A DNA stretch of 64,000 bases. It comes from Craterostigma plantagineum (lineage: Eukaryota; Streptophyta; Magnoliopsida; Lamiales; Linderniaceae). The stretch's first letter is position 1. Each line of letters opens with the position of its first letter. The position numbers and the translations under genes were made by a program. This document shows positions 1 through 10,191 of the stretch, in pieces. Below the pieces are notes generated by a model. That model made no database searches and was not told the origin of the DNA. It saw nothing but the letters and a program-made list of their open reading frames with translations. Location: the NCBI GenBank assembly GCA_027422505.1, contig JAPQWV010000403.1, positions 434,001 to 498,000 on the forward strand, read 5' to 3'.

Positions 1-1685
1 GACAACCACTTCAGGCCAATCTATTACGCGAGTAAGACGTTAGACGCAGCCCAAGCCAATTACACGACCACTGAGAAGGAGCTGTTGGCCGTCGTGTTTG
101 CTTTCGACAAGTTCAGGTCATATTTAATCCTGTCTAAAGTTATTGTTTTTACTGACCACTCTGCTCTCAAGTACTTGTTAGCAAAGCCCGACGCCAAGCC
201 AAGACTAATTCGGTGGATCCTGCTACTGCAAGAGTTCGATATAGAGATTCGCGACAAGAAGGATGCGGAGAACCTAGCGGCAGATCACCTCTCCCGACTA
301 GAGGAGTCCGAGATATACAATAAGAACGAGAGGGCGATACACGATCGGTTCCCAGACGAGCACCTCTACGCGATACACGTAGTAAGTGACGACACCCCTT
401 GGTTTGCAGATTACGCTAACTACCTTGTTGCGAGGGTCCTACCAAAGGAATACACGAGTCAGCAAAAGAAGAAATTCTTTTCTGATTTGAGGTACTACTT
501 TTGGGAAGACCCGTATCTTTTCAGGCGATGTGCAGACCAGGTAATACGGCGATGCGTGGCTGCCCCGGAATTGACGCAGATCCTTAGACATTGCCACAAT
601 GGACCGACCGGAGGGCATTATGCAGCAAATCGTACCGCTCAGAAGGTGTTGGAGAGCGGATTCTACTGGCCCACGATCTTCAAGGACGCGCAAAGGTACG
701 TTGACACTTGTGATCAGTGTCAGCGCGCAGGTAATATTTCTAAACGCGACGAAATGCCCCAGAACTTCATCTTAGTTTGCGAAATTTTCGATGTATGGGG
801 TATTGATTTCATGGGTCCATTTCCTAGCTCATACAATAATAAGTACATCCTAGTTGCGGTCGATTATGTTTCTAAGTGGGCCGAGGCGCAAGCCTTACCC
901 ACGAATGATGCTAGGGTAGTCGTTAGATTTTTGCGAGCATTGTTTTCACGTTTTGGGGCACCTAGATGCATCATTAGTGATAGAGGCACTCACTTTTGTA
1001 ACACCCATTTTCACGCACGTTAGAACGTTACGGTGTTAAGCATAGCCTATCCACCCCATATCATCCCCAAGCTAGTGGTCAAGTCGAGGTAGTGAACCGT
1101 GAGTTGAAACGTATTTTAGAGAAAACCATAGAGGGGAACCGTAGGGAGTGGGCAAATAAGTTAAATGATGCACTTTGGGCATATAGGACTGCATATAAGA
1201 CCCCCATAGGCACTACACCATATAGATTAGTCTATGGTAAAGCATGTCATCTTCCCGTAGAAATAGAGCATAAGGCATATTGGGCCATCAAGTCCTTAGA
1301 TCTTGATTTGGGGAACGCCGGCGGAAAGCGGCAACTCCAAATCAACGAGTTAGACGAGTGGCGTTTGTCGGCTTATGATAACGCCCGCATGTACAAGGAA
1401 CGTTCTAATGCATATCATGACAAAAAGATTAGGCAAAGGCGAGAGTTTCAGGAAGGGGATCAAGTCCTTCTTTTTAACTCTCGACTTAGGCTTTTTCCTG
1501 GCAAGCTTAGATCACGCTGGTCAGGACCGTTCACTGTGACCCGTGTTTTCCCTTATGGTACTGTTGAGATTTCAGGAATGGAGCAGGGTACTTTTAAGGT
1601 GAACGGCCATAGGTTGAAGCATTATCTCGCAGGCGAGGAAGACGCTACCGAGAGGGAAGTACTGTACTTGGACTTCCAAACGTAA
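1..1685 (+). pseudogene. Athila-1 pol 3' part: RNase H and integrase, one frameshift
   Basis: Translation is open from base 1 (no start here; the protein begins outside the window). Residues 1-95 are gypsy RNase H, with the motifs [22 protein letters not shown] and [12 protein letters not shown]. An integrase zinc finger follows around 565-730 (H-x-H then CDQCQRAG). The catalytic core has its first Asp in WGIDFMGPF, its second in IISDRGTHF, and its Glu in GQVEV. At about 1018-1022 the frame shifts: frame 1 stops at TAG 1021-1023, while the integrase continues from LERYGVKH in frame 3 to the stop at 1683-1685. The C-terminal part ([16 protein letters not shown]) is intact. Apart from this shift the pol looks well preserved, which suggests a fairly recent insertion. 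Confidence 0.9.
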
Positions 1686-1798
1686 GCGAGCAAAAACGAC
1701 GTCCGGCTAAAGACGGTAAAGTAAGCGCTTCTTGGGAGGCAACCCAGGTATTTTTATTTATGTCTTAGATTAAAAAAAAAAAAAAAATTTAGGGGGCG

Positions 1799-2177
1799 GT
1801 CACGGCCAACTGCTTAAGCAGTCACGGCCGTGACGCTCATATCTATGCACACTGCCTGATGTCACGGCCAGAGGCTTAAGCCATCACGGCCGTGACCCAA
1901 AGTAAAATCTTATCGAGACTTCTGCCCAATGTCACGGCCAACTGCTTAAGCAGTCACGGCCGTGACCAAGATCAGAGGCACTCACTGCCCCTTGTCACGG
2001 CCTACTGCTTAAGCAGTCACGGCCGTGACACCTTCGAAAAAAAAAAATAAAAAAAAAAAAAAATTATTTGGTCGATTGGGTCACGGCCAGTGACGAGTAC
2101 GTCACGGCCGTGAGACAGGGCAGAGGAGCCTACTGCCTGCTGTCACGGCCAAGACCCTTAAGGGTCACGGCCGTGAC
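1799..2177 (+). repeat. Array of six 36-bp palindromic units (GTCACGGCC...GGCCGTGAC)
   Basis: Units stand at 1799-1834, 1861-1896, 1931-1966, 1994-2029, 2080-2114 and 2142-2177. Each starts GTCACGGCC and ends with the 14-bp palindrome GTCACGGCCGTGAC (GTGAG in unit 5). Five have a central CTTAAG. The gaps are 26, 34, 27, 50 and 27 bases and are unlike one another. Each unit is itself an inverted repeat. The same unit, mostly in mirrored order, sits in both Athila LTRs directly upstream of the TATA box. The array is flanked by A-rich runs at 1772-1786 and 2037-2064. Confidence 0.9.
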
Positions 2178-2990
2178 TGATGCGGATTTAAGGGTAAAAA
2201 TGCCCTTTTTCCCTTATTTTTTTCCCTCTTCTCCTCTTTCTTCTTCCCTTCTCTTCCCTCACGCGATTTTCACCCTAAAACACCAAAAATCCCCCGCCAT
2301 CACCACCCAAACTCGCCTCATCCCTCCCCCAAGCCGACGATCCACCACCTAAACCTCACAATTCGTTCCCCCCTATCATAAAAAATTCGAAGGTATGACT
2401 TTCTTACTCTTTGCACTATTTCGTCCAAGTTGTGGGGAATATCGTAAAAATTGTTGATCTTTTGGGTAGGATCGTTCATTACATGATATATGTACTATTG
2501 GGTATGCTTAATTCGTTGAAATTAGGTGCGATTTTTCGAATTTTGTGACGAACCCTAATTTTCAAATTGGGGCTTTCTCGAATTGGGGTTTGATTGTTGT
2601 TTCTATTGCCCTTTATTGATAGATATATGCTATGAACGCTTTGGGTATGCTTGATTACATGAATTCGTGGTTCAATTTTGGGGATTTTTACGACGAACCC
2701 TAATTTCAAAATTGGGGATTTCTGAAATTATTTGGTACATTCCGTTGCGTTGATGATATTAACTAACCTCGATTCATAATATGGTATATTTGGGTGCATT
2801 AGCATATTCAATTTTGGATTTGGATGAAGTGATTTTGGTTGCACGCCACGTGTTCGATAAAATGCCAATTTGAGCCTTTCATGTGTTTGCATATGCGAAT
2901 TACTATGTCGCCGTTATTTTGGTCGAGTCGAACTGCTTTGAATTTAATTGCGTTAGTCTCGTTGAACTCACATCTTTTCTTTCAGGTACT
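2178..2990 (+). promoter_or_regulatory. Putative internal promoter, leader and intron of the Athila extra ORF
   Basis: A degenerate TATA-like stretch (GGTAAAAATGCCC, from 2193) follows the last palindromic unit after 15 bases, the same spacing as the real TATA boxes in the LTRs. A CT-rich leader (about 2215-2260) comes next. At 2391 the sequence AAG|GTATGA fits a 5' splice site, and at 2985 TTTCTTTCAG|GTACT fits a 3' splice site, giving a predicted 593-bp intron (2393-2985) that ends 5 bases before the ORF start codon at 2991. The intron is T-rich and carries an imperfect internal repeat (ACGAACCCTAATTT at about 2547 and 2691). No transcript evidence is available, so this is inference. Confidence 0.45.
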
Positions 2991-4280
2991 ATGGGTAAAA
3001 GCCGTGCCCCAGGTTCGCATGCATCCGCAGTGGCCTCGTCCTCTCGCTCGAGTCGCCGCGGGCCCCCGACGACAATGCTGGAAGCCATGGGCCAGTTCAC
3101 TGACGAGGCCCAGGCGGCACGCTACAACAAGCTGAAGAGCATGGAGTTCATCGCCATGGACCAGATCGATCACGAGACACTGGCGAAGTACCACATCGAC
3201 CAGCAGGTCGCCCATTACCTATCAACCAGTGGTTGGAACACTTTCCTGGCGATCGACGAACCGGCGTACAAGGAACTCACCCTGGAGTTCCTCGCCACGT
3301 TCTCCTACGACGAATCCGGCAACCAGGTAATCCGGTTCCGGGCGTTCAACGAGGAGCAGGTCATAGGAGCCGAACGCCTGTGCGATGCACTTGGAGTCCC
3401 CGAGCCCCCACACCAGCACTTCGCGACATTCTTCCAGACACCAGAAGGACAACGGGGGTGCTGGGAGGAAATCGCTCGACCTGGCGAGCCGGCATACAGC
3501 GCGAAGACGTCGAAGGCATCCGCGATGAAGAGCCCCGGCCTGCGATATATCCATCGCCTCCTGACGACCTCGCTTACCCCAAGGGGTGACTCACACGGAG
3601 CAGTCACCCTCCGCGATCTGTACATCCTGACCCATCTGCACCGCGGCGAACGGATTAATTTAGGAATGGCGGTGGCCCACGCTTTCAGTGCTCAGGCGGA
3701 AGCACGACGCCACGGCAAGATCGCCGTCGGCCCACTCATCACCAAGGTAATCAAGGGCTTACGCTACTGGCCAGCGAATGCGCCCGAAATGGAGATAGTC
3801 GGAGGGCGTCACCCACTGAACGAGGAGGCGCTGGTGAGGATGAAGATGCTGGTGAAGGCGCCTACCTGGACTCGCACCAACAAGGTGTACACCTGGCACG
3901 AGATGTATCGCGGCCAGACCGACCAAGGAGCCGTCCCTGATGACCAGCTCTACCTCGACGGCCCCCACCCAATGGAGACAGACACGACAGCTACAGGGCC
4001 CTCTTACTCCTCCGGGTACCACCACGGCGAGTCATCCGGCGTCGCTCCCTACGCGTCGGCAGCGGATCTCGAAGCGCTGCGACAGGACGTGCAAGAGACT
4101 CGGCGCCGACAGGAGGAGTACGAGCGAAGGAACGAGGAAGCCCACCGCCAGTACAGAGAGGAGCTGGACCGCTACAACGAGGCACTACGAGCCATGGACC
4201 AGGCGCTCGAGCTGTCCAGGCGATCGATAGACCTCCTTCGCCCGAGGCAACGCTCACCGCCGCCGCCACCGCCGCCTTAG
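2991..4280 (+). CDS. ATHILA ORF1-type protein (extra ORF of Athila-1), 429 aa, intact
   Basis: I start at ATG 2991 (MGKSRAPGSHAS), just after the predicted splice acceptor; an in-frame ATG at 2883 lies inside the predicted intron. The core (residues about 60-340) has the features I associate with the plant ATHILA ORF-1 family: GWNTFLAIDEPAYKELTLEF, then IHRLLTTSLTPRGDS, a RINLGMAVAHAF block and GKIAVGPLITKVIKGL. The C-terminus is a charged region likely to form a coiled coil (RRRQEEYERRNEEAHRQYRE) and ends in a run of prolines. No signal peptide is evident, so I do not call it an envelope. The ORF has no lesions and is strikingly GC-rich against AT-rich flanks. Its molecular role is not known. 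It could instead be called an env-position ORF. Confidence 0.7.
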   Translation: MGKSRAPGSHASAVASSSRSSRRGPPTTMLEAMGQFTDEAQAARYNKLKSMEFIAMDQIDHETLAKYHIDQQVAHYLSTSGWNTFLAIDEPAYKELTLEFLATFSYDESGNQVIRFRAFNEEQVIGAERLCDALGVPEPPHQHFATFFQTPEGQRGCWEEIARPGEPAYSAKTSKASAMKSPGLRYIHRLLTTSLTPRGDSHGAVTLRDLYILTHLHRGERINLGMAVAHAFSAQAEARRHGKIAVGPLITKVIKGLRYWPANAPEMEIVGGRHPLNEEALVRMKMLVKAPTWTRTNKVYTWHEMYRGQTDQGAVPDDQLYLDGPHPMETDTTATGPSYSSGYHHGESSGVAPYASAADLEALRQDVQETRRRQEEYERRNEEAHRQYREELDRYNEALRAMDQALELSRRSIDLLRPRQRSPPPPPPP

Positions 4281-5946
4281 GGATTTCTTCTTTTACTTCT
4301 TATTGACATTTCGTGTTGAGTAGTCGCGTGTGTTATGAATTTATTTCCATCTCTACGCTTATAACTATGTTTATAGTTAATCTATGACTACTCTATTTTA
4401 TGCCTATTTATCTCTCTAGCTAGCGCATGGAAACGCATAACGGCTTACAACGCCTAACGGATAACAACACGACCGCCCCGCGCTAAACCGACTACCTCAC
4501 GAGCACGTCCCTTATTCGTCAGGGGAGTCACGCTTCTTTTTAACTTTTTTTTTCCCATTCCTTTTATTTTTACGTTGAGGACAACGTCTGACTTAAGTGT
4601 GGGGAGGGGAATTTTAAATTTTTATGACGTGTCGTTGAGTCCGTTGGAAAGGCATGAATTACTGAATCAGGCATGATTGTTTGCGCTTATCTCGAGTTGG
4701 TCTGCATTCTATGAAATTATGTGAGCAATTAGGACATGCATGACTGATTGAATCTTATCTCCCTGAATAGATATAGCACTGTTTTCAGAGATCCGTACAC
4801 ATGACCCTATTTCGTGTGAGAGTTTGAGCCTGACGAGCTTACGCTCATTTTTCTTGGTTGTGTGACGTGCCTAGTCTATATCTCTCTAGAACTTGCCTGT
4901 CTGATGCGTGTTGAAACTGTTTTGGTGTGCGAGCGTGAAAACGATGAGGGCATTAGGATTCAAGTCCAGGGCCAAAAAAATTTTCTTAACCATGACGAAC
5001 CCCATTAGTTAGCCCCGTTGAGCCTGAACCTATTCGTTGCTTACCTCACATGTTATAGAAGCCACTGACCCGAAGAAGCCCCGTAAATTTTATGAGCCTG
5101 AGTTGATTAGAATAGAGCAGAAGTCGAACGTGAGAGTTACTGTTTCAGTGTATGATTTGATGTTCTTCTCTGCTATTCATGAAATGACTCGCCCCTTACT
5201 TGACCGTTTTCTGAAATGACCCGATCTCTTGCATAAGCCTGCCCATAACCCTTTGGCAAGATATAGGTCTCGGTAATAAGTATCCCTAGGTACACGGCAT
5301 TCGCTGTGACGATGTATTCTTTGCGACAAAAGCCGAACCTTGATGTTTTAGGGAATAAGGGCAGTGCATAAAAGTAGAACGTGACTAAGGTGAAAGGGCA
5401 GAAAATGAAAGGGGACTGAGTTGAGAGGGTCGAGCAGAAAAGTCTAGGATTTCGGAGCGAGAACGTCGAGTCTTATGTTGGGCTGTGACTGTCTGTTTGA
5501 TCATGCTGTGTTCTTTGAAGATTTTCGATCACGTGTCCTAACTCTAAGATTAAGTTTCATTACTTATACTTGCCATTTCATGATTATTCGACCATTTCCC
5601 TAAAAAGACCCTCAGATTTATACTTGCCCGCTGAATAGTAGAAATGCGATTAACTTGCAGGTTTATGGTAGGGGTTGGTCTAGTGCACGAATTGAGCGAC
5701 TCATCATATACTAGCCTATACACTTGAGTGATTTGAGTGAATCCTTGTGAGGTATGAGTCTCGATTAGCAGTGCGAAGGAAATTCAGGTCGACGAGTGCA
5801 AGTCATTTGTGTAATGCCCGTGATTGTTTGCTTGATTCCTTTTGTGCTTTCTAGCTTTGATGATAAATTGCGAACAATCGTGCCGTTATCCTAGTTTGAT
5901 GCCTTACCTGATTTTTAATTTACTTGAGGACAAGCAAATGCTTAAG
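4281..5946 (+). other. Athila-1 long non-coding 3' region
   Basis: About 1.7 kb between the extra ORF and the polypurine tract with no supportable coding sequence. From about 4500 it matches Athila-2 (10950-12440) almost throughout, including short open stretches that are frameshifted between copies. It is therefore conserved as RNA or cis sequence, not as protein. Confidence 0.8.
4598..4611 (+). promoter_or_regulatory. Internal polypurine tract copy
   Basis: GTGTGGGGAGGGGA follows GAGGACAACGTCTGACTTAA. It closely resembles the terminal tract at 5947-5958 and is also present in Athila-2 at about 11050. A second, internal plus-strand priming site is the likely meaning. Confidence 0.6.
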
Positions 5947-5958
5947 TGTGGGGAGGTT
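5947..5958 (+). promoter_or_regulatory. Terminal polypurine tract of Athila-1
   Basis: GTGTGGGGAGGTT lies directly against the 3' LTR start TGATAAACG, preceded by GAGGACAAGCAAATGCTTAA. This is the expected plus-strand primer position. Confidence 0.8.
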
Positions 5959-7361
5959 TGATAAACGCATTTCAATGCGTTTATCGTAATATTTATTCAG
6001 GGTATAATAGAGCTTTAGCAATTAAATTACGCTTTTATTCGATATATTTACACTTGTTTGATTGTTGAAGGAGCTTAGGACGAGTTTCGGGCGAAAACGA
6101 GCGAAAACGAGGCAAAACGGAGCGAAAAGGGCAGAAACTGCCCTCGGTCACGGCCAGACGCATTACGCGTCACGGCCGTGACGAGGGACAGAGAGCGAAA
6201 GAGAGGGACGCTGGTGATGGTCACGGCCGTGACGTTTAACGCGTCTGGCCGTGACGCGAGGCAGAGAGGTGCGCTGATCATGGTCACGGCCGTGACCTTC
6301 AATGCACTTGGCCGTGACCTGGGGCAGAAAGTGACGTGACGCGGACGATTATGGTCACGGCCGTGACGGCCCATGTCCCAGGCCGTGACCGACTCGGGAA
6401 TCAGTATAAAAAGCCCAAATTCGACCCAGAATCGAGACAACTCACAAGAGATCAATTCCCAATCATCCAGAGACGAAATTAGGGCGAAAAGAACAGGAAA
6501 TCCCGTCCCAGAGCGCAAGAGACGGATCAACGAAGAATCCACGGCGAATTAACGAAGAACGAAGGTCTTTCCCCGAGATCACCCCAGATTCATCAGTAGG
6601 AAAGATCATGAGTTCTTCGGCTTTATCTTTCAATTCTTTCGTAGTTTTTCCCTTTATTATGAGTAGCTAAATCCCGTTGTATTTGGGATTAGATGAACGC
6701 TAGAATAATTCACAGTTAAGACATATATTATCGTGACTTTGTGCTATTGACTATTTATCGTTCTATGAATATGTTTCGTTGCTTTAATATGTCTATGTGT
6801 TAAAGTGATTGCTTGGAAAAACGTTTAGGGCGACAGCTAAATAACGTTTAGGCCGTTCATAGAAGATAGGATTCGAGTATAGGGCGAAAGCAAATACTCG
6901 AGCCTCGCGTTAGTAATTCGTGAATTTTAGATTCCCGCGAGCGTTTAGGGCGACAGCAAACTCGCAAGCGGGCAGGAATTTACTGCGATTTAGTCTTAAG
7001 CACTTAGGAGCGATTTTATTGTCTTAGCTGTAAATACCTAGCGGGATTCGAATCCCGAGCACGTCTTTATCATCTGAAAACTCTCGTATCAGTTAGTCGC
7101 GTCCTTTGAATTTCTGATTGAATTAGGAGTGGTCTGTTAGGTTGAGTCGTCAAACAATTTGCGTATTTTCTTTAGGCTAAATATCGAGTCGATTAGGTCA
7201 TTACTAGTACTTGATTTATTCCTTGTGTTCGATACTCGTTTACTCACTTTACTGCACTACAAACGATGGGTTCACTGCCTATCGCACGTTGGTGATAGTA
7301 ATTAGGTTTACGTTTTATTTTATCACTTGTCGCACTTTCATCACTCACTACGTGTCGATCA
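5959..7361 (+). repeat. Athila-1 3' LTR (1403 bp)
   Basis: It begins TGATAAACG after the polypurine tract and ends GTGTCGATCA. Both ends match LTR2 at 12447-13997. U3 contains four palindromic units (6147-6389), then TATAAAAAG at 6405, which should set the transcription start near 6435. The downstream half has repeated GTTTAGGGCGACAGC boxes (about 6823 and 6944). It is about 150 bp shorter than LTR2, which carries an extra segment between the second and third palindromic units (about 12735-12914). Confidence 0.88.
6147..6413 (+). promoter_or_regulatory. Four 36-bp palindromic units plus TATA box in LTR1 U3
   Basis: The units are 6147-6182, 6220-6255, 6283-6318 and 6354-6389, all exactly 36 bp. 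The first has the 14-bp palindrome last; the other three have it first. Between 6389 and TATAAAAAG (6405-6413) are exactly 15 bases. The position directly upstream of the TATA box argues for an enhancer or transcription-factor binding array. Confidence 0.75.
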
Positions 7362-7564
7362 CTAAGGATCAGATGTATCATGAAAGGACTAAGCATATTG
7401 ATGTCAAGCATCATTTTATTCGTGATATCATTGCAAATAAGAAGGTGTTTATCAAGAAGATCAACACAAAGGATAATCCCGCGGATTTGTTTACGAAAGC
7501 TCTTCCAATTTTCAAGTTCAAGCATTGCTTGGACTTGATTGGTGTTTCAGAAATGGTGAACTAG
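7362..7564 (+). pseudogene. Copia-A RNase H C-terminal fragment
   Basis: It begins inside the codon series for [20 protein letters not shown] and continues through [15 protein letters not shown] to a stop at 7562-7564. The motifs [10 protein letters not shown] and NPADLFTK are the standard copia RNase H end. The sequence is very close to the copia-C product at 18179-18400. Only the last 66 codons are in this piece; the rest was removed or displaced by the Athila element immediately upstream. Confidence 0.85.
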
Positions 7565-7806
7565 CCCGTCGAAGGTCGGAGGGAGACAAAGATATTATTA
7601 AGTCAAGGTGGAGTAATATACGGTACAAAGGTCGAGGTGGAGATTTGTTGATATTGACCTTTGCACTACCTACCGTCCAAGCACACATGCTTTGAAAAGT
7701 CACAGTGGGAAGAAAGAAACGTGAGGCTAAGTTAGTGTGCAGCAGCTTTGCTTTGTCAAATGTCTACGCCTACTTTTGAGACTTGGATTGCTCGTGTTTA
7801 GACGAG
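7362..7806 (+). mobile_element. Copia-A: 3' end of pol and first part of 3' LTR
   Basis: This is the left piece of a + strand Ty1/copia element. It has the end of pol, then a purine tract (GGTCGAGGTGGAGATT, ending 7645), then the LTR start TGTTGATATTGACC at 7646. The LTR breaks off at 7806 in TTTAGACGAG and resumes at 23690, because a hAT element inserted there. The left side is cut by the end of the Athila LTR at 7361. The element is closely related to copia-C. Confidence 0.82.
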
Positions 7807-8229
7807 CCAGAGCCGGCTCATCATAATATGAGGACTAAAGCAAACTTTTTCGATGGGGCCTTTTATTGAAAATAAATAAATATTAATAGGGGGAATTCAT
7901 CTATGAAAGAGTATAAAAAAATGAAAAGAATAGGCTATAGGGCTAAATGAATATGCTGAAAAATTTTAGACTTGGGACCGGCAACTATAAAATTTAGACT
8001 TGGGACCGGCAACTATAAAATTTGAAATTTATAGAAGGTGGTGTGAAAAACTTACAAAAAAAAAAACAATTACAAGAAATTTATTCTTCTAGCTTTTCTT
8101 GACGTGAATTCTTTTATAAAATTCTCATAATCAATCTTCTCAGCCAACTCATTTTCTATTGATAGAATAGCTCAGTTAATCTTTCTTGTGATCGCACTTA
8201 CTGTTCACCTGATTCGATACTTAAATAAT

Positions 8230-9678
8230 TTTCGCAACATGCATTTCGAGAATTGTTTTTCACAATTGTGATCTTAAGAGTTTTTTATTATTTTTAATTT
8301 GAAAATACTTCTTTCTGCTGAAGCAACCGTTACAGGGATCGTCAACATAATCCTATATGTAATATATACATTAGGAAAACAATGTACCTTTTAAAGATAA
8401 TTTAATATTACAATTGGAGTGTTAACCTTTGCAATTTACAATATTCTTTAAATATTTTAGTTCTTGAAACAAATCTTGTCCATTAATATCTAAACGACTC
8501 CCATGTGTCAACACATTTTCGTTTTAAACAGCTTTCTTCATTATTTTTATCATCGATTGATTTTAATTTTTCATACTAAAGAGAAAGCCAAAGTATTTCT
8601 AAACTTTTAAATTGATCAAATCTACTTCGAAGTGGAACAATAGCTTGATCTAATATATAAAATAAAAATCACTTCTAAAAGACTCGTCGGTAGTTTTAAT
8701 AGTTTCATTCTCAACATTTTCATCGTATCGTTTATTCCTATGGATGATAAACTTCTCATTAAATCTAGTTTCTATATTTGTCTTTAGACAAATTTCTTTG
8801 GCAATAGTTATAACATCTTTGTTGAAAACGAATAAGTCCATATAATTGTTCAAGAGCAACATCCATACACATATCTTCTGCTTGCAAATTTTTACTAGCC
8901 GGATTAACAACAAACAATATTTCATACCAAATAACCATCCCTAACAAAAACTCCAAATTTTCAGTTTATATTTAGCTAATCATCTAGCCTCACTTTGTAT
9001 CTTACAATCCAAACAATCATCACTTAATGCCACCAATGAATCTCGTAATTCTGGGGTTTGAAATCTAAATGCTTTAACACTTTCGACACGACTTTCCCAA
9101 CGTGTTTGTGACATTGATTTAAGAGTTAAATTTGGTATGTGAGTTTGTAACAACTGCCATCGTTTAGTAGAAGAAGAGAATACTGAATATTTACGTTGTA
9201 TCATTCCAAAAACTAGATAGCTTTATTACACGAATTAGCCGTATCACATAGTACTTTAAACTATGACAACCACATGGAGTATAAAATGCCCTAGGATTAA
9301 TATCTAACGTTCTTGTTTGCACACCTTTATTTTTGCCTTTCATGTTAGACCCATTATCATAACCTTGCCATCTAATATCATATATATCAAGGCCAATATT
9401 TTTTAATTCTTCAACTATCATTTACTATTAAAATTCTAAAAATACTCCATAACTTTGACCGAACTTGATGATATATCCAAACATCTTAATATGAGAGTTA
9501 TTTGCTCTTTATGGCTTGTGTCGGGAGTACAATCAAGTATAATAGAAAAATATTTAGAATGCTTAACTTTTTCCACCATTTTAGTTTTAACTTCGTGTCC
9601 TAATAGATAGATTAGCTTTTGCATATGATGTCCTAAATAATGCTTATGAATTTCATGGTTTTGAATACGTCTAAGATG
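8230..9678 (-). pseudogene. hAT transposase, central and C-terminal part
   Basis: Read from 9678 leftwards: RRIQNHEIHKHYLGHH then KYFSIILDCTPDTSHKEQ (about 9500-9560), YDIRWQGYDNGSNMKGKNKG (about 9340), TPCGCHSLK, STKRWQLLQ, LKSMSQTRWESRVESVKAFR (about 9100), FLLGMVIWYEI (about 8920), and finally LTIPVTVASAERS at about 8310-8360, the hAT dimerization end. These match the TTF-type zinc finger/DUF4371 hAT transposases of plants. Stops and frameshifts are frequent, so the enzyme is dead. The upstream codons continue on the far side of copia-B at 17359. Confidence 0.85.
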
Positions 9679-10116
9679 TGTTGGCGTGGCAGCGGACCCG
9701 GTCGAATAATATAGCTTCTAGTATTTGAACAATTAAAGATAAAATGTGGACACCGAGATTTAACGTGGAAAACCCCCGAACAAATCGTGGTGAAAAACAC
9801 GAGCGAGGAAGAAGAATCCACTATAGAGGAAAAATATAGGAGTTACAACCTCTCAATCTATAAAGGAGAAAACACTCAAACTCTCTCTTTATAGTCGGAG
9901 AAAATACCTGACAAACTCTATATTTTTTCTCTCTAATCTATTTACTCTGTGGGATGCATTTTTTGTTTCAGCCATTAATGCCTATTTATAGGCAATCGAT
10001 CAAGTGAGCTTACGTAAGGGCTTAGCTCATTCCCAAATCTGAACAAGATGACTAATCAATTTCCCATGTGATTATTACTTCTTCATTTTGACTTGTCATA
10101 GCCGAAACTTCTGACA
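9679..10116 (-). repeat. Copia-B 3' LTR (438 bp)
   Basis: On the + strand it runs TGTTGGCGTGG to CTTCTGACA and matches the right LTR at 16929-17358. The purine tract of the - strand element (CAAGTGGGAGAT) adjoins it at 10117-10128. On the - strand TATAAATAGGC (about 9979-9991) is the likely TATA box. Confidence 0.9.
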
Positions 10117-10191
10117 ATCTCCCACTTGAAGATTTTATTGAGGATCAATCAGATCTTCACACTATTCTTTCTCCCTTGCTATTCATGTTGC

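Larger units (their letters stand above)
1..7361 (+). mobile_element. Athila-lineage Ty3/gypsy retrotransposon, 5' part outside window (Athila-1)
   Basis: The order on the + strand is RNase H, integrase, a long non-pol region with an extra ORF, a purine-rich tract and an LTR beginning TGATAAACG (5959) and ending GTGTCGATCA (7361). That layout, with a long 3' module holding an ATHILA-type ORF, is typical of the Athila lineage. A second partial copy at 10718-13997 has a closely similar LTR and 3' region, which fixes both LTR ends. The 5' LTR, gag, protease and most of RT lie left of the window. The element ends inside copia-A coding sequence, so the next bases CTAAG are the expected 5-bp target duplication; its partner cannot be seen. 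Confidence 0.88.

Noticed and set aside
1799..2177. CRISPR-like array (36-bp palindromic repeats, 26-50-bp gaps)
   Set aside because: The DNA is plant nuclear, there are no cas genes, the repeats differ in their centres and the same units occur in retrotransposon LTRs beside TATA boxes.
2068..2352. 94-codon open frame on the + strand
   Set aside because: It runs through the palindromic units and the CT-rich leader; composition is non-coding and there is no recognisable domain.
2991..4280. Envelope glycoprotein
   Set aside because: No signal peptide, membrane anchor or glycoprotein features; the sequence fits the ATHILA ORF family instead.
5037..5219. Short + strand open frame in the Athila 3' region
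   Set aside because: The same stretch in Athila-2 (11500-11700) does not keep the frame.
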